A stretch of 64,000 nt of DNA from Streptosporangiaceae bacterium NEAU-GS5 (GCA_017592665.1 JAGFNW010000042.1:1-64000), one strand, 5' to 3'. Counted from the first letter of the stretch, positions 52,726 to 62,729 are shown. A program made the numbers and translations. Notes: generated by a model not told the origin, from the letters alone.

Positions 52726-55700
52726 TCAGCAGACGTCTCCAACGTGCGGTCGTTTCCAGGCATCACCCTTGATCACATCATTCGGTCCCAAGCGACCGGC
52801 CTTGCGCATCTCGTCTATCGCCACGCCCTTCAGTCGATTCTCGACGACGGCACTGAGTCTCATGTTGGCCGAATGCCCGTGCTTCCCGATCCAGCCGTTG
52901 CTTCCGAAAATTCCAACCTCTTTTCCTCGGTAGTACACGTGGACCTCGAAATACGCCTGCCCCTTATATGTGAATCGATCGATTCTACCCGTATACTTTC
53001 CGGCGATCCTGAACTCAGGATCGCTCGTCCCGGTATTATGCACCAGGATCGCCTGGTCACCCGCCAGCACATAGTAGGTGTGCAGGTCGGCGACGGTCAG
53101 GTTGTGTACGGTTTGGTCGTGGACGGACATCCTTCCGATCGCCGCAATCTGAGCATGAGTGCCGGCAGACGTGCGTAACCACATTCCAGGGGCAAGTTCG
53201 GCGGCGGTGAGCCAGTGGCCGGGCCGGCCCGCCCAGAAGGGATGTTGAGCGGTGGCTACGATTACGGCGTGGCCTTTATCGTGGGTGGTGACGTTAAGCT
53301 GTACGAGATCTTTGTCACCTTTAGTAGCGATCAAAGCAAGGATGGGCTCGGGTTTGAGCTTTCCGGTGACCGGGTCGGCAGCGAGGACCTTATCCCCAAC
53401 CTTTACTTTCTCGATCGCCTGGTGACTGCCGTCGGCCATCAACACGCGGGTTCCGGGAACGAAGCTACTGCACGCGGCGACGGCGCCGTCCACCCGTTGC
53501 GCAAATTTCTGGGCCACTTTCTCGGCGCGTGGGCCGAGTCTGCCCGCCGCTTTGGCGGCGAGCTTTCCGAACCCGGCCGCCAGCTTTTCGCCGGGGATGA
53601 AATTCGCGGCGAAGGCGGCGCAGGCCGTGGCGCCGCCGTTGTAACAGTTGACGATGTCTTCGGTCATGAACTTCATCACCGAAGTGATCATGTCGGAGAC
53701 CTGCTTCTCGGTCTCACCCATCGCGTATGGGTCGAAGCCGAGCATCGCGGTGACCTCGGCGCGTGCTTGGGCACAGTTCGACTGAGCGGCCAGGGAGAAG
53801 CCGTTGCCCAGGGAGCAGGCAGCCGCCGCCCTCTCCAGCGCCTGCAACATACGCTGGCGCTCCTTTTCGGCTTCGCGGGCGGTTTTCCTGGCCTGTTCTT
53901 GGGCCCATTTCTGGCAGCCGGCGCTGAGGTGGCCGTAGCGTGCTTCGTCCTGGCAGGTGATGATGGGCTTGAGGCCGGTGGGGTCGGATTGGCCAATCGG
54001 GTTGTCCCCGGCATAAGAGTAGGGGTTGGCCCATTGCGGACGGCTAAGGTCCAGCAAGGGATCGGTGCTGACGAATCTGGCGATAGCCGGGTCGTAGTAG
54101 CGGGCGGTCAGATAATCCAGGCCTGTGGAGCCGTCCTCGACTTTTCCGAGGAAGCCGAGGTCGGTGAACGGCAGGTCGTCGGTGCCGCGGCGCTGCCCGT
54201 AAGGCAGGTAGCGTTCGCGGGAAACAGTTGTCGTGGCGTCACTGACCGCGAGCTGAGTAGAGCCATGCAGTCCGGACATCAACCAGGTCAGGCCGGTTGA
54301 GGTCCGCATCGCGACCTGGGCGCCGTCGGGGGTGCTGTAGTAGCGCTTGGAGGTGATTTGCTGTCCGGTGGCGCTGATTTCCATTGAGCCCAGGTAAAGC
54401 GTGGTGCTGCCGTTGGGGTCACGTCTGATCAGGCGTTCGCCGTCGGCGTCGTAGACCATGGTGGTGTCGGCGCCGTTGATGGTTGCCTTCGACAGCTGTC
54501 CGAGTGGAGTCCAGGTGAAGCTACCGTTCGTGCCGTTGTCGGTGCGTGAGGTCAGCTGGCCTGCCTGGTCGTAGCCGTAGCTGTCGGTGCCGGACGGCCG
54601 CGTGATCGAGGTGACCGCGTTGGGCCGGACGGCTGAGGCTCCTGGGGTGGGGTAGGTGTAGGTGGCGGTCTGGGCTTGGCTGGTCAGCGTGGTGATGTTG
54701 CCGACGCCGTCGTATGAGTAGGTCTGGTTGTACGGATCCACGCCCATGCCGTCCGATCCTGTGGGGCACGAGGACGCGGTCGTGGTGTAGGCGCTGGTAA
54801 GCCGATGCAGGCCGTCATAGCCGAAGCACTCGGACTGGCCGGGTGTCGATCCGCTGACAGCCGTTGCGGCGTCCAGGACGCGGGTGATCTCGCCTGAGGC
54901 GTCGTAGAAGTATTGGTCGTCCTGGACGGTTTGGGGCGTGGCGGTGTCCGCCCCCGTTGTCGTGGTCAGGCGGGTCAGCCGACCGGTCCCGGAATCCCAC
55001 GTGAACCCGCGCTTGATCTTGCTGGCGGGCCCGTAGCCACGCTCGAGCAGTCGGGCGGTCGGCGAGTATGTCGCCGCGCTGATGTACGTGGTTCCACCGC
55101 CGAAATCTGAAGATAGCCCAGAGGGCAGGCCGAGATCGGTGTAGGCGGAGGTGACGGTCTCGGCGGGTAGTCCGCCGGCGGCCGGCATCGTGAAGGTGGC
55201 GACATGACCGGCGGGGGTGTAGCTGGTGGCGAAGGTGTAGCTGCCGGCCAGCAGTCCCTCCGCGGATGGGACGGTCAGCACGGATCCGGTGGCTCGTCCC
55301 ATGCTGTCGTAGCCGGTGACGGTGTCGGTGTAGGCGTTTCCGTCGGAGTAGCTGGTGGCGGAGGTCAGTAACCCGCTGGCCAGGGTGTCGTAGGTCCATT
55401 CGGCCAGCTTGGTGCCCGTACCGACCTCACCCGCCCAGGTGGCGGTCTTCCTGCCTAGGTCGTCGTAGCTGTAGGAGATTTTGGTGCCGTTACCGTCGGT
55501 GGTCCAGATGATGTTGCCAGTGGCGTCGTAGGCCTGCGCAGAGTCTCCGGCATCGGGGTCGTGTGAGGTGATCTTGCGGCCGAGCAGGTCATAACCGAAG
55601 GTGCGCACGTTGCCGCTGGCGTCGGTCATCGTCGTCAGGTGGCCGTCGACGTCATAGCCGTAGATCGTGTCGTGGTGGGTTGTGCCGTCCTTCCACTCCT

Positions 55701-58700
55701 CGACCTTGGTGACCTGGTCGTCGGCGTCGGTGTAGGTGACGGTCTTGCCGCCGACGGGCGGGGTGATCTCGGTCCGCTCCCCGAAGTAGGTGGTGCTGGT
55801 ACGGCGCAGTTCCGTCGTGCCCGCCATGTCGAGCGCCGCCGCCGCCCGGCCAAGTCCGTCATAGACGGCCGTCGACCACTGCGGGAGGCTGGTCATCGCC
55901 GCGTTTACCAGCCCGCTGCCGGGCTGGCCCGTGTTGTAGGCGGGTTCGCCGATCGCTGCGGTCAGGCCGCGAGCGTCGTACGTGGTCGCCTCGACGACAC
56001 GCCCACCCGCAGGAGATGCCTCCTGTGATTCGCGTCGACGGCCAAGCCCATCCAAATAGGTGAACGTGGTGACATACGTGGGCGTGCCCCCGCTCACCGA
56101 TTGCAGGCTTGACAGCCCGGTGACCGCCGGACCGTTCACCCAGCCATTGCTGTCGGCCGGGATGGTGTATGTGGCCGTTGCGGCTGCTATCCCTGCGTTG
56201 CGTGGCCGCTCGGGTGTCCATAATGTGGTGGTACGGCCTAGCGCGTCATAGTCGATGTTGACGTCGTGGAGGTTGGCGTCGCGGAACCCAATAGTTTTGC
56301 CGGTAGCCGCGGATCCCCAGGTGGTTGTTGCGTGGCCGAGTGGGTTCGTCGTGGTCCGCCCGTTCGACGGCCAGCCCACCGCTGGACTGTAGGTGATGGT
56401 GACGGTTTTGTTCAACGGATTGGTCGTAGTGAGAGTGCGCCCATAGCCGTCGAAGGTGGCCTTGTTGGTGACGAAGACCGTGGTGCTGGTGTAGGTGCGG
56501 GTCTCGGTGACGTTTCCTATCGTCGGCGCGTTCGCTGCCTCTGATGTTGCGCCGTCGTAGAGGGTGACGTTGCGGCCGAGGAATGTCCCCGTTGTGCAGT
56601 TGTCGCCCGCGCGGCGTTCCTCCGCAGCCTGATAGTCGATCATCCAGGCGGTACCGGTGGTGTTCTTCGCGTACGTGGTGGAAGTGCAGGTGTTGTCGGT
56701 GCTGGTGGCGGTGTCGCCGTAGTCGTTGACCGTGGCGGGGAGGCCGTCGTTGTTGTAGGTGGTGGCCTGATCGGTGTAGCGCCAGCCGGAGGTGACCTTT
56801 TCGCGGGCGACTTGGCGGGTTTGGTTGATCTGGCGGGGGTCGTAGATGCCGGGTCCGTTGCCGGTCACAACAGGGGTGTACTCGTAGCGGGTGGCGGACT
56901 GCTCTGTGAAGGTAGCGGGGATCGGCTCACTGGTCGGGCAGGCGCCCAGGTCCGCCCAGTCCGAATCGGTGCCCGGGGTATGGCCGCGGGTGGAGGTCGT
57001 GGCCCGCCAATGATGGTTGTTGCGGGTGACCCGGTCGCCAGCGGCGTACAAGGTCGTGGCCACCCACGCCGGATACGCGCACAAGAACACCGGCGTCGCC
57101 ATCGTGGCCGCCGTCCACGTTTGTTCCTGCAGAGTACGCCCGGCCAGGAACCGCTTGTCATCGACGTCGTGGCCGTCGAAATCAGTGACCTTGATCCCCT
57201 TGGCCGTCCCGTCCGCTTTCAGGTCGTCGAACATGCCGCGGAAGAAGGAGCTGGTGGTGACGCTGTAGCCGGCCGGATCCGTGCCCACGCCTTTCAACGT
57301 GCGGACGGTTTGGTAGCCGCGCCACTGATCCCACCCCTCGCTGGTCGCCGGTTGGTTGTAGTCGATCGGCCGTGCCCACGCCGGGGTTCCGAGGTACTGG
57401 TAGCGGGTGGTCATGTCCGGTGACCCGGCCACCAGATCCTTCTCCACGACCTTGGTGACCAGATACTTCATATAGGTGCCGACGACGCTGGAGGTCGGGC
57501 CGCCCAGCCGGACCTGGAAACAGTCCTTGGTATTGGTGGCCCCGTTGATGGTCGGCGACGGGAAGGTGATCGGACAGGCGTTGGTCTGCCCGTAACTTAT
57601 CTCGATCCGGCCGCCCAGCCCGTTGGCGATCGCCGAGATGCGTGGCAAGGCGAGCCGGGCCTGACCGCTGTCGTTGTAATCCCCCCGGTTATCTAAGATC
57701 ACCGAGTCGAAGCCGACCTTCGGCAACGCGATGTCGGCACCGGTGCCGGCCAATCCGACCTGCCGGATCGAGTCCAGCCACAGCACCGGATCGGGGAACT
57801 CGAACTGGTCGGCGCCGGGCGGGGTGATCCACCGATATCCCAGTTCCCACCGGGTCACGTCGTCCCACCCGCCTAAGCTGTTGGCGGTGGCGGTGGTGAT
57901 CGAGTCGAGGCGTTTGCTGGTGAAGAACGCTGGATCATCGCCATCGATCAGGTCGTTGGGGGTGTCGTCGTCCCACGGCAGCCCGACCTGCGGTGCCTGC
58001 CCGCGTTCGACGGTGGTGAAGTTGACCCGTGCGGTGGGGGTCGACCCGGCGACGGTGGTGTTGGAGCCGTAGTTGATCTGGGCGAGGGTGGCGGCCCGGT
58101 CATAGTTCAACCAGAACGCCCCGGTGAAGAAGCATCCGAAGTCGGGGTCGGAGCAGTACCGGTTGGTCTCGCGCAGGTAGGTGTAGCTGGTCACGTTGTG
58201 CCGGGGGTCGATCTCCTGATCCAGATTCCACCGATACGGGGCGACACAGAAGGAGGAGGCCACCGGTTCATCCGCCGGGAAGTGATCGTGGCAGGGCTCG
58301 CCCGTGTCGTCGCCCAGGTAGGGCACCTGCAGGCTCGCGTCCCGGTTGAAGCCGAGCCGGTACTGGGTGCCGTCCTGGGTGGTGATCTGCCAGTACGGCT
58401 GCCCAGACGGGGCCGTCGAGGTCAGGTATTCGATCTTCCAGCCGAAATCCTCCACCGTCTTCCACTTGCTCGTGGTGGTGTCCCAGACGATCGGCGACGA
58501 CTTACCCGCCACCGACAGCACCAGCTGGGAGTTGGTCCGGTCCGAGGTGGCCGACTCGCCGTCGTTCTCATCGGGGGACTCCCAGCACAGGTGCCGCCAG
58601 CCGCCCTGGTTCTGGTTGCCGCCGAAGATCTTGATATCGCCGGCGCAGGGCCGGTAGCGGCGTTCGATGAACCCGGTGCTCACATCCCAGCCCATCCCGG

Positions 58701-59679
58701 TCCAGGATGCCTGGTTGTTGGTGTATTGGGTCAGGCTGTCCACGCTTGACGATGAGTAGGACAACGCCAGTGAGGGCGGCTGCCCGCCGACCGGCGGCGG
58801 GACCGTGAGTGGGTAGGAGTAGGTGAACTCGCCGCCGGACTGGCCGGCCTGCCAGGTCCCGGACGGCTTCAAATCCGTCGCGGCGAAGCTGCCGGTCCCG
58901 CCGCCAGGGTCGGACGCGGTCGCGGCTGATGTGACCAGGTACACCGAACCGCCGTCCGCCGGGGCATCGTCTCCTGCGGCCGAAGCGGGCGCGGAAGCCG
59001 TGGGGGGCGTGGCGGCTGCGTCCAGGGTGGCGGTCAATGTACCGGCCGGCACGTCGTTGGCCGCCATCACCGGGTGAGCCTGGCGGGCGGCCTGCCGGCG
59101 GCACGCGGCGGTCGGGCCAGCGTCCAGGACGCAGGCGGGCAGGGCGACAAGGCGCAGACGGGAGGCGAAGCCGCCGCCGGAGGCGTCGCGGAAGCTCGAG
59201 TAGTCGATCGTGGCTGTGGCGTGACCGACTCCGGCTTGGCCGTCCGCGCGGGTCACGCGCACGGCTAGGCCGATGCCGCCCAGGCGGCGGGCAGTGGTGT
59301 TGTCGAAGGTGTCTACCCGCACCGCGGAAGGCGTTTCCGTCGTAGCACGGGCGAGGCGGACAGGGAGTGTGCCTACGGCGACCGGCGTGAATCCGGAGGT
59401 GGGGAGGGTGACTGTGACGGTGCCGGGCTTGGGCCACACCGGCTGGGCTCGCGTCGCGGGTTTGAGGAGGTCTTCGGCGCCCGTGGAGATGACGGGCTTC
59501 GGCACCGGGCGGCCGGGCACGGATGGCTCAGCAGCTGCGGTTTGCGGGGCGGCGGCAGCCGCTTGGGAGACCAGCCCGTCGGGGACGCCGACCCCTGAGA
59601 CCAGCACTGCTATCGATGTGATACCGCTAACAATCAGCAGTAATGACAGCCGCGTTCGCCGAACAGCCACCACGGGCAC
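52726..59679 (-). CDS. Secreted RHS-repeat protein with Hint domain and C-terminal toxin
   Basis: A 2317-residue polymorphic toxin. N-terminal signal/anchor (LSLLLIVSGITSIAVLVSGV), then an SpvB-like region (SYPLTVPPPVGGQPPSLALS, SYSSSSVDSLTQYTNNQAS) typical of actinobacterial RHS proteins. Many RHS/YD repeats follow (TYDARGLTAAIG, YGYDVDGHLTTMTDASGNVR), and the core closes with YLTARYYDPAIARFVSTDPL. A pretoxin linker leads to a Hint autoprocessing domain from about C2069 (CSSFVPGTRVLMADGS) to ILVHNTG near 2213. The last about 100 residues (GKYTGRIDRFTYKGQAYFEV, GWIGKHGHSANMRLSAVVEN) are the toxin, of no family I recognise. GTG start at 59679 with ACGAGGGG upstream. The shell should encapsulate the toxin, with Hint cleavage releasing it. 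Confidence 0.9.
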   Translation of the reverse strand: MPVVAVRRTRLSLLLIVSGITSIAVLVSGVGVPDGLVSQAAAAAPQTAAAEPSVPGRPVPKPVISTGAEDLLKPATRAQPVWPKPGTVTVTLPTSGFTPVAVGTLPVRLARATTETPSAVRVDTFDNTTARRLGGIGLAVRVTRADGQAGVGHATATIDYSSFRDASGGGFASRLRLVALPACVLDAGPTAACRRQAARQAHPVMAANDVPAGTLTATLDAAATPPTASAPASAAGDDAPADGGSVYLVTSAATASDPGGGTGSFAATDLKPSGTWQAGQSGGEFTYSYPLTVPPPVGGQPPSLALSYSSSSVDSLTQYTNNQASWTGMGWDVSTGFIERRYRPCAGDIKIFGGNQNQGGWRHLCWESPDENDGESATSDRTNSQLVLSVAGKSSPIVWDTTTSKWKTVEDFGWKIEYLTSTAPSGQPYWQITTQDGTQYRLGFNRDASLQVPYLGDDTGEPCHDHFPADEPVASSFCVAPYRWNLDQEIDPRHNVTSYTYLRETNRYCSDPDFGCFFTGAFWLNYDRAATLAQINYGSNTTVAGSTPTARVNFTTVERGQAPQVGLPWDDDTPNDLIDGDDPAFFTSKRLDSITTATANSLGGWDDVTRWELGYRWITPPGADQFEFPDPVLWLDSIRQVGLAGTGADIALPKVGFDSVILDNRGDYNDSGQARLALPRISAIANGLGGRIEISYGQTNACPITFPSPTINGATNTKDCFQVRLGGPTSSVVGTYMKYLVTKVVEKDLVAGSPDMTTRYQYLGTPAWARPIDYNQPATSEGWDQWRGYQTVRTLKGVGTDPAGYSVTTSSFFRGMFDDLKADGTAKGIKVTDFDGHDVDDKRFLAGRTLQEQTWTAATMATPVFLCAYPAWVATTLYAAGDRVTRNNHHWRATTSTRGHTPGTDSDWADLGACPTSEPIPATFTEQSATRYEYTPVVTGNGPGIYDPRQINQTRQVAREKVTSGWRYTDQATTYNNDGLPATVNDYGDTATSTDNTCTSTTYAKNTTGTAWMIDYQAAEERRAGDNCTTGTFLGRNVTLYDGATSEAANAPTIGNVTETRTYTSTTVFVTNKATFDGYGRTLTTTNPLNKTVTITYSPAVGWPSNGRTTTNPLGHATTTWGSAATGKTIGFRDANLHDVNIDYDALGRTTTLWTPERPRNAGIAAATATYTIPADSNGWVNGPAVTGLSSLQSVSGGTPTYVTTFTYLDGLGRRRESQEASPAGGRVVEATTYDARGLTAAIGEPAYNTGQPGSGLVNAAMTSLPQWSTAVYDGLGRAAAALDMAGTTELRRTSTTYFGERTEITPPVGGKTVTYTDADDQVTKVEEWKDGTTHHDTIYGYDVDGHLTTMTDASGNVRTFGYDLLGRKITSHDPDAGDSAQAYDATGNIIWTTDGNGTKISYSYDDLGRKTATWAGEVGTGTKLAEWTYDTLASGLLTSATSYSDGNAYTDTVTGYDSMGRATGSVLTVPSAEGLLAGSYTFATSYTPAGHVATFTMPAAGGLPAETVTSAYTDLGLPSGLSSDFGGGTTYISAATYSPTARLLERGYGPASKIKRGFTWDSGTGRLTRLTTTTGADTATPQTVQDDQYFYDASGEITRVLDAATAVSGSTPGQSECFGYDGLHRLTSAYTTTASSCPTGSDGMGVDPYNQTYSYDGVGNITTLTSQAQTATYTYPTPGASAVRPNAVTSITRPSGTDSYGYDQAGQLTSRTDNGTNGSFTWTPLGQLSKATINGADTTMVYDADGERLIRRDPNGSTTLYLGSMEISATGQQITSKRYYSTPDGAQVAMRTSTGLTWLMSGLHGSTQLAVSDATTTVSRERYLPYGQRRGTDDLPFTDLGFLGKVEDGSTGLDYLTARYYDPAIARFVSTDPLLDLSRPQWANPYSYAGDNPIGQSDPTGLKPIITCQDEARYGHLSAGCQKWAQEQARKTAREAEKERQRMLQALERAAAACSLGNGFSLAAQSNCAQARAEVTAMLGFDPYAMGETEKQVSDMITSVMKFMTEDIVNCYNGGATACAAFAANFIPGEKLAAGFGKLAAKAAGRLGPRAEKVAQKFAQRVDGAVAACSSFVPGTRVLMADGSHQAIEKVKVGDKVLAADPVTGKLKPEPILALIATKGDKDLVQLNVTTHDKGHAVIVATAQHPFWAGRPGHWLTAAELAPGMWLRTSAGTHAQIAAIGRMSVHDQTVHNLTVADLHTYYVLAGDQAILVHNTGTSDPEFRIAGKYTGRIDRFTYKGQAYFEVHVYYRGKEVGIFGSNGWIGKHGHSANMRLSAVVENRLKGVAIDEMRKAGRLGPNDVIKGDAWKRPHVGDVC

Positions 59680-59854
59680 CCCTCGTGTTCAGCACCAAGC
59701 GGCATCCCACCTGCCGCCCCCGTAAGAACGATCCATGACCGAACACATGAACGATCTGTCACGACAGAACCTGACGCAAGAGCGAAAATTGTGACTGTTC
59801 GGACACGCGAGGTATTTGTCAATACCAGCACCGACCGTGGCCGACTTGGCAAGA

Positions 59855-60008
59855 TCAGTGGTGTGCCCACGTGGGCACACCGAGCCGACAAGAGTCGCGA
59901 GAACCCGCCAGCACCCGGTCCAAGCCGATCGCCGCCATCTGCAGAATCAGCGTTTCCGCAGGTGAGAGCATACTTACCGGCCCGGTTCGATTCCCGTCAC
60001 CCGCTCCA
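59855..60008. repeat. Att-flanking repeat, copy C, ending in tRNA-Gly 3' end
   Basis: Same order as copy B: palindrome (59860-59881), CCGACAAGAGTCG, the CTGCAGAA/TTTCCGCAG hairpin (one mismatch), CAGGTGAGAGCATACTTACC, then GGTTCGATTCCCGTC and ACCCGCTCCA at 59984-60008. It lies in the same orientation as copy B, 15.6 kb away, and is followed by unrelated sequence, as expected of the distal att end (attR) of an integrated element. Confidence 0.8.
59860..59881. promoter_or_regulatory. Perfect 22-bp palindrome
   Basis: GGTGTGCCCAC followed by its exact reverse complement. The same site with one or two changes lies at 795-816 and 44232-44253, always about 100-125 bases before the tRNA-Gly tail. 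It also lies 180 bases upstream of the RHS start. Likely a protein-binding site for integration, replication or regulation; the protein is unknown. Confidence 0.6.
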
Positions 60009-60128
60009 CCTTAAAGCGCGTCCGAAAGATCGCTCGCTTGAATCTGATCTTCATGGGCTAACCGTGGACTAACACCCCTCGCAACGATCTTCGGGATTCC
60101 CTTTGAGCTAACTCTCCGCGTTCGCAAA

Positions 60129-60410
60129 CTGACTGCGTGGGCGTGCCGCTGCTTGATCACCTCGTGATGCCAGCGCAGGACGGTATCCGGGCGGACCGGG
60201 AGCCGTAGCCAGTGCAGGACCTCGCGGGGCAACGGCGCCAGCACAGCGGCCAGAAAGACCCGATCCTCGCCAGCGAATCTCACCCTGCCGCAGGGGCCAA
60301 GTTGCCGTTCCAGGACTGTGATCTGGTGGCGCAGAACGAGGATCTCGACGCCTTTGTCCCGACCGCTCATCGGCAGCAGTCGCAGTGCCGCGAAGTCGTT
60401 CGTCACGGGG
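60129..60410 (-). pseudogene. N-terminal remnant of the IS481/IS3-like transposase
   Basis: Minus-strand codons VTNDFAALRLLPMSGRDKGV, EILVLRHQITVLERQLG, FLAAVLAPLPREVLHWLRLP and VIKQRHAHA match the first third of the transposase in IS copies 1-3. No terminal repeat or catalytic core remains. It abuts the C-terminal end of the protease pseudogene and the two are joined in one accidental open frame. Confidence 0.75.
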
Positions 60411-60426
60411 GCCAAGATCCCTGTGC

Positions 60427-61428
60427 TCACCGGACGGTCAATGGGACCGTCACTCGGTGTGTCAGCGGGCCGGAAATACCCGTGATCTGAAGCGAGAACG
60501 TGCCGCGCACGGTCGATGACGTGGTCCGTACGGTCACATGTGAGGAGCCGGGGGCGACGACAGGAGTCACTGAGATCGACCCCGTCGCTCCCGACGGCAG
60601 ACCCGACAGCGACAACGCCACGCTGCCGGTGAAGCCACCGGACACCGTCACCGACACGGTCGTGAAGGCCGTCCCACCGCGGGTCACGGTCAGCGTGGCG
60701 GGTGAGGTGGTCAGGGCGTAGTCGCCGGCGCTCACGGTCAGGGTCGAGGTCCGGGTACGTGCCGAGCAGCAGCGCCAGGGCTCCCGTGACGTGCGGCGCG
60801 GCCAGCGACGTGCCGGAAACCGTGGTGTAGAGGCCATACAGGTCGGTGGTGCGCACGTTGACGCCTCGGTAGCGCGAGCCGAGGTCGGGGTGGGTACCGT
60901 CGACGCCGGTGTCGAGTGCGGCTATGACGACCCTGGCGCCTCGCAATCCTTGGTTCCACAGGGTCGGGGCGCCGACCAGGGCGATGTCGGGTTCGGCCGG
61001 GCCGCTCGCTGCGGTCAACGCGGGTGCCGGGATGGTCCGGTCGGGCCGTACCTCCTTCACTTCGGGGCGGGCGCGGCCAACTCGGCGAGGACGGTGGGGG
61101 TGGCGGTGGCGGTGACGGCGTTGACGATCCAGAGGGGTTGGATCGCCGTCACCTGCCCGGCAGCGCGGCGCGTTCGGAGAGCCGTGAGCAGCCCGCGCTG
61201 ACTGGTTTCCGCATGGCGGCGCGGTTCGCGTTCCAGGGCCGCACGGCGCCGATGCCGGACAGGGTCACTCCGGAACGGCGCCGGATTGACCTGGTCGCCG
61301 AGGATCACGATGGCGCGTTCCATCGGTGTACTCACTGCGGCTGGGGTTACGACGGCCAGTGGCAGGAACAGGGAGACCAACGCGGACAGACGCCCGACGG
61401 CTTTGTAATTTTTGCTCAGAACGGACAC
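60427..61428 (-). pseudogene. Decayed subtilisin-like (S8) secreted protease
   Basis: Begins with a signal-peptide-like segment (LSALVSLFLPLAVVTPAAVS) and an inhibitor-I9-like start (MERAIVILGDQVNP). It frameshifts near 61070 into VKEVRPDRTIPAPALTAASG and reaches the catalytic Asp motif VVIAALDTGVDGTHPDLG. It then jumps directly to the catalytic Ser motif VSGTSLAAPHVTGALALLLG, so the His motif and oxyanion Asn (about 200 residues) are deleted. A second frameshift leads into a beta-domain (TLTVTRGGTAFTTVSVTVSG) at the C-terminus. It cannot be an active protease. Confidence 0.8.
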
Positions 61429-61526
61429 GCCACCCTGATGCCGGAATGTGGAAAGCCCTTAATGGAAGCCTGCTGAAAAGTTCAGAGCTTCCAGTCGGCG
61501 ACGTGGTCGATCCACCACAGAGTGCC

Positions 61527-61559
61527 GAATGGCCCCGGTGAGGGGGTCCGGGGCCATTC
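61527..61559. terminator. Strong GC-rich hairpin
   Basis: Perfect 12-bp arms GAATGGCCCCGG and CCGGGGCCATTC around a 9-base loop. It lies 34 bases beyond the stop of the minus-strand alcohol dehydrogenase and is probably its terminator, though it has no T-run. The rest of 61429-61592 holds no supported gene. Confidence 0.7.
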
Positions 61560-61592
61560 AGGCTGGGGTGCCGGCCGGTCGGGCCGGACACG

Positions 61593-62633
61593 TCATGGAC
61601 GGGACAGGACCACCTTGAGGGCTGCGGTCTGCTGCGGGTGGGCGAAGGTCTTGTAGGCGGCTTCCATCTCGCCGAGGGTGTACCGGTGGGTGATGAAGCG
61701 GGCCGGGTCGAGGCGGCCGGCGGCGACCATGCCGAGCAGGGTGGGCGTCGAGAAGGTGTCGACCAGGCCGGTGGTGATGGTGACGTTGCGGATCCACAGG
61801 TCTTCCAGGTGCAGGGTCGCGGGTGCGCCGTGCACGCCGACGTTGGCGAGGCGGCCGCCCGGGCGGATCAGGCGCGTGCAGAGCTCGAACGTCTCCGGCA
61901 CGCCCACGGCCTCGATGGCGAGGTCGGCGCCCAGGCCACCGGTCACCTCGGCGACCGACTCCAGCGGATCGTCTCCTGCTGCGACGACGAGGTCGGCGCC
62001 GAACTGCTTGGCGGCCTCCAGCCGTGACGGGGCGAGGTCGACGGCGATGAGGTGGCTGGGGGTGTACAGCTGCGCGGTCATGATGGCGGCCAGCCCGATG
62101 GGCCCGGCGCCGACCACGACGACCGTGTCACCCGGGCGGACTCGCCCGTTGATGACTCCGACCTCGTAGGACGTGGGCAGAATGTCGGCCAGCATGAGCG
62201 CGGCCTCGCTGTCGACCCCCGCCGGAATGAGGTGGGTGGAGGTGTCGGCGAACGGCACGCGCACGTATTCGGCCTGGGTGCCGTCGATGCGGTGGCCGAG
62301 GATCCAGCCGCCGCCGCCCCGGCACTGGCCGTAGGCGGATTCGCGGCAGTAGCGGCACCGCCCGCATGCCGTGATGCAGGAGACCAGGACCCGGTCGCCT
62401 TCCTTGACCGTGGTGACCGCGGAGCCGGTGGTGACGACCGTGCCGACTGCTTCGTGGCCGAGGATCCGGCCGGGCTCGACGGCGGGCACGTCGCCCTTGA
62501 GGATGTGGAGGTCGGTGCCGCAGATGGTCACCGCGTCCACGCGGACGATCGCGTCGGTGGGGTCGACGATGCGCGGGTCGGGGACCTGTTGCCAGGAGCG
62601 GCTGCCCGGTCCGTGGAAGACGAGCGCCTTCAT
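61593..62633 (-). CDS. Zinc-dependent alcohol dehydrogenase
   Basis: A 346-residue medium-chain dehydrogenase. Catalytic zinc ligands in TICGTDLH and GHEAVG, structural zinc lobe CGRCRYCRESAYGQC (three clear cysteines plus a later C), and Rossmann motif VVVVGAGPIGLAAIM. Sequence features (GGGGWILGHRIDGTQAEYVR, STHLIPAG) match the secondary-alcohol/butanediol or isopropanol-dehydrogenase-like group of actinomycetes rather than the ADH at 19039. ATG at 62631-62633 follows AGGAACATC. It is downstream of and on the same strand as the transhydrogenase beta gene, with a 96-base gap, so the pair may share NAD(P)H economy. Confidence 0.92.
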   Translation of the reverse strand: MKALVFHGPGSRSWQQVPDPRIVDPTDAIVRVDAVTICGTDLHILKGDVPAVEPGRILGHEAVGTVVTTGSAVTTVKEGDRVLVSCITACGRCRYCRESAYGQCRGGGGWILGHRIDGTQAEYVRVPFADTSTHLIPAGVDSEAALMLADILPTSYEVGVINGRVRPGDTVVVVGAGPIGLAAIMTAQLYTPSHLIAVDLAPSRLEAAKQFGADLVVAAGDDPLESVAEVTGGLGADLAIEAVGVPETFELCTRLIRPGGRLANVGVHGAPATLHLEDLWIRNVTITTGLVDTFSTPTLLGMVAAGRLDPARFITHRYTLGEMEAAYKTFAHPQQTAALKVVLSRP

Positions 62634-62729
62634 GATGTTCCTCCGAATCATTCGCAGGTATCTTCAGCGTCGGCCCGCGCAACCCCGCCGACCAGGGACG
62701 ATGGTCCCAGGGGAAGGGCCGGACGGCTC

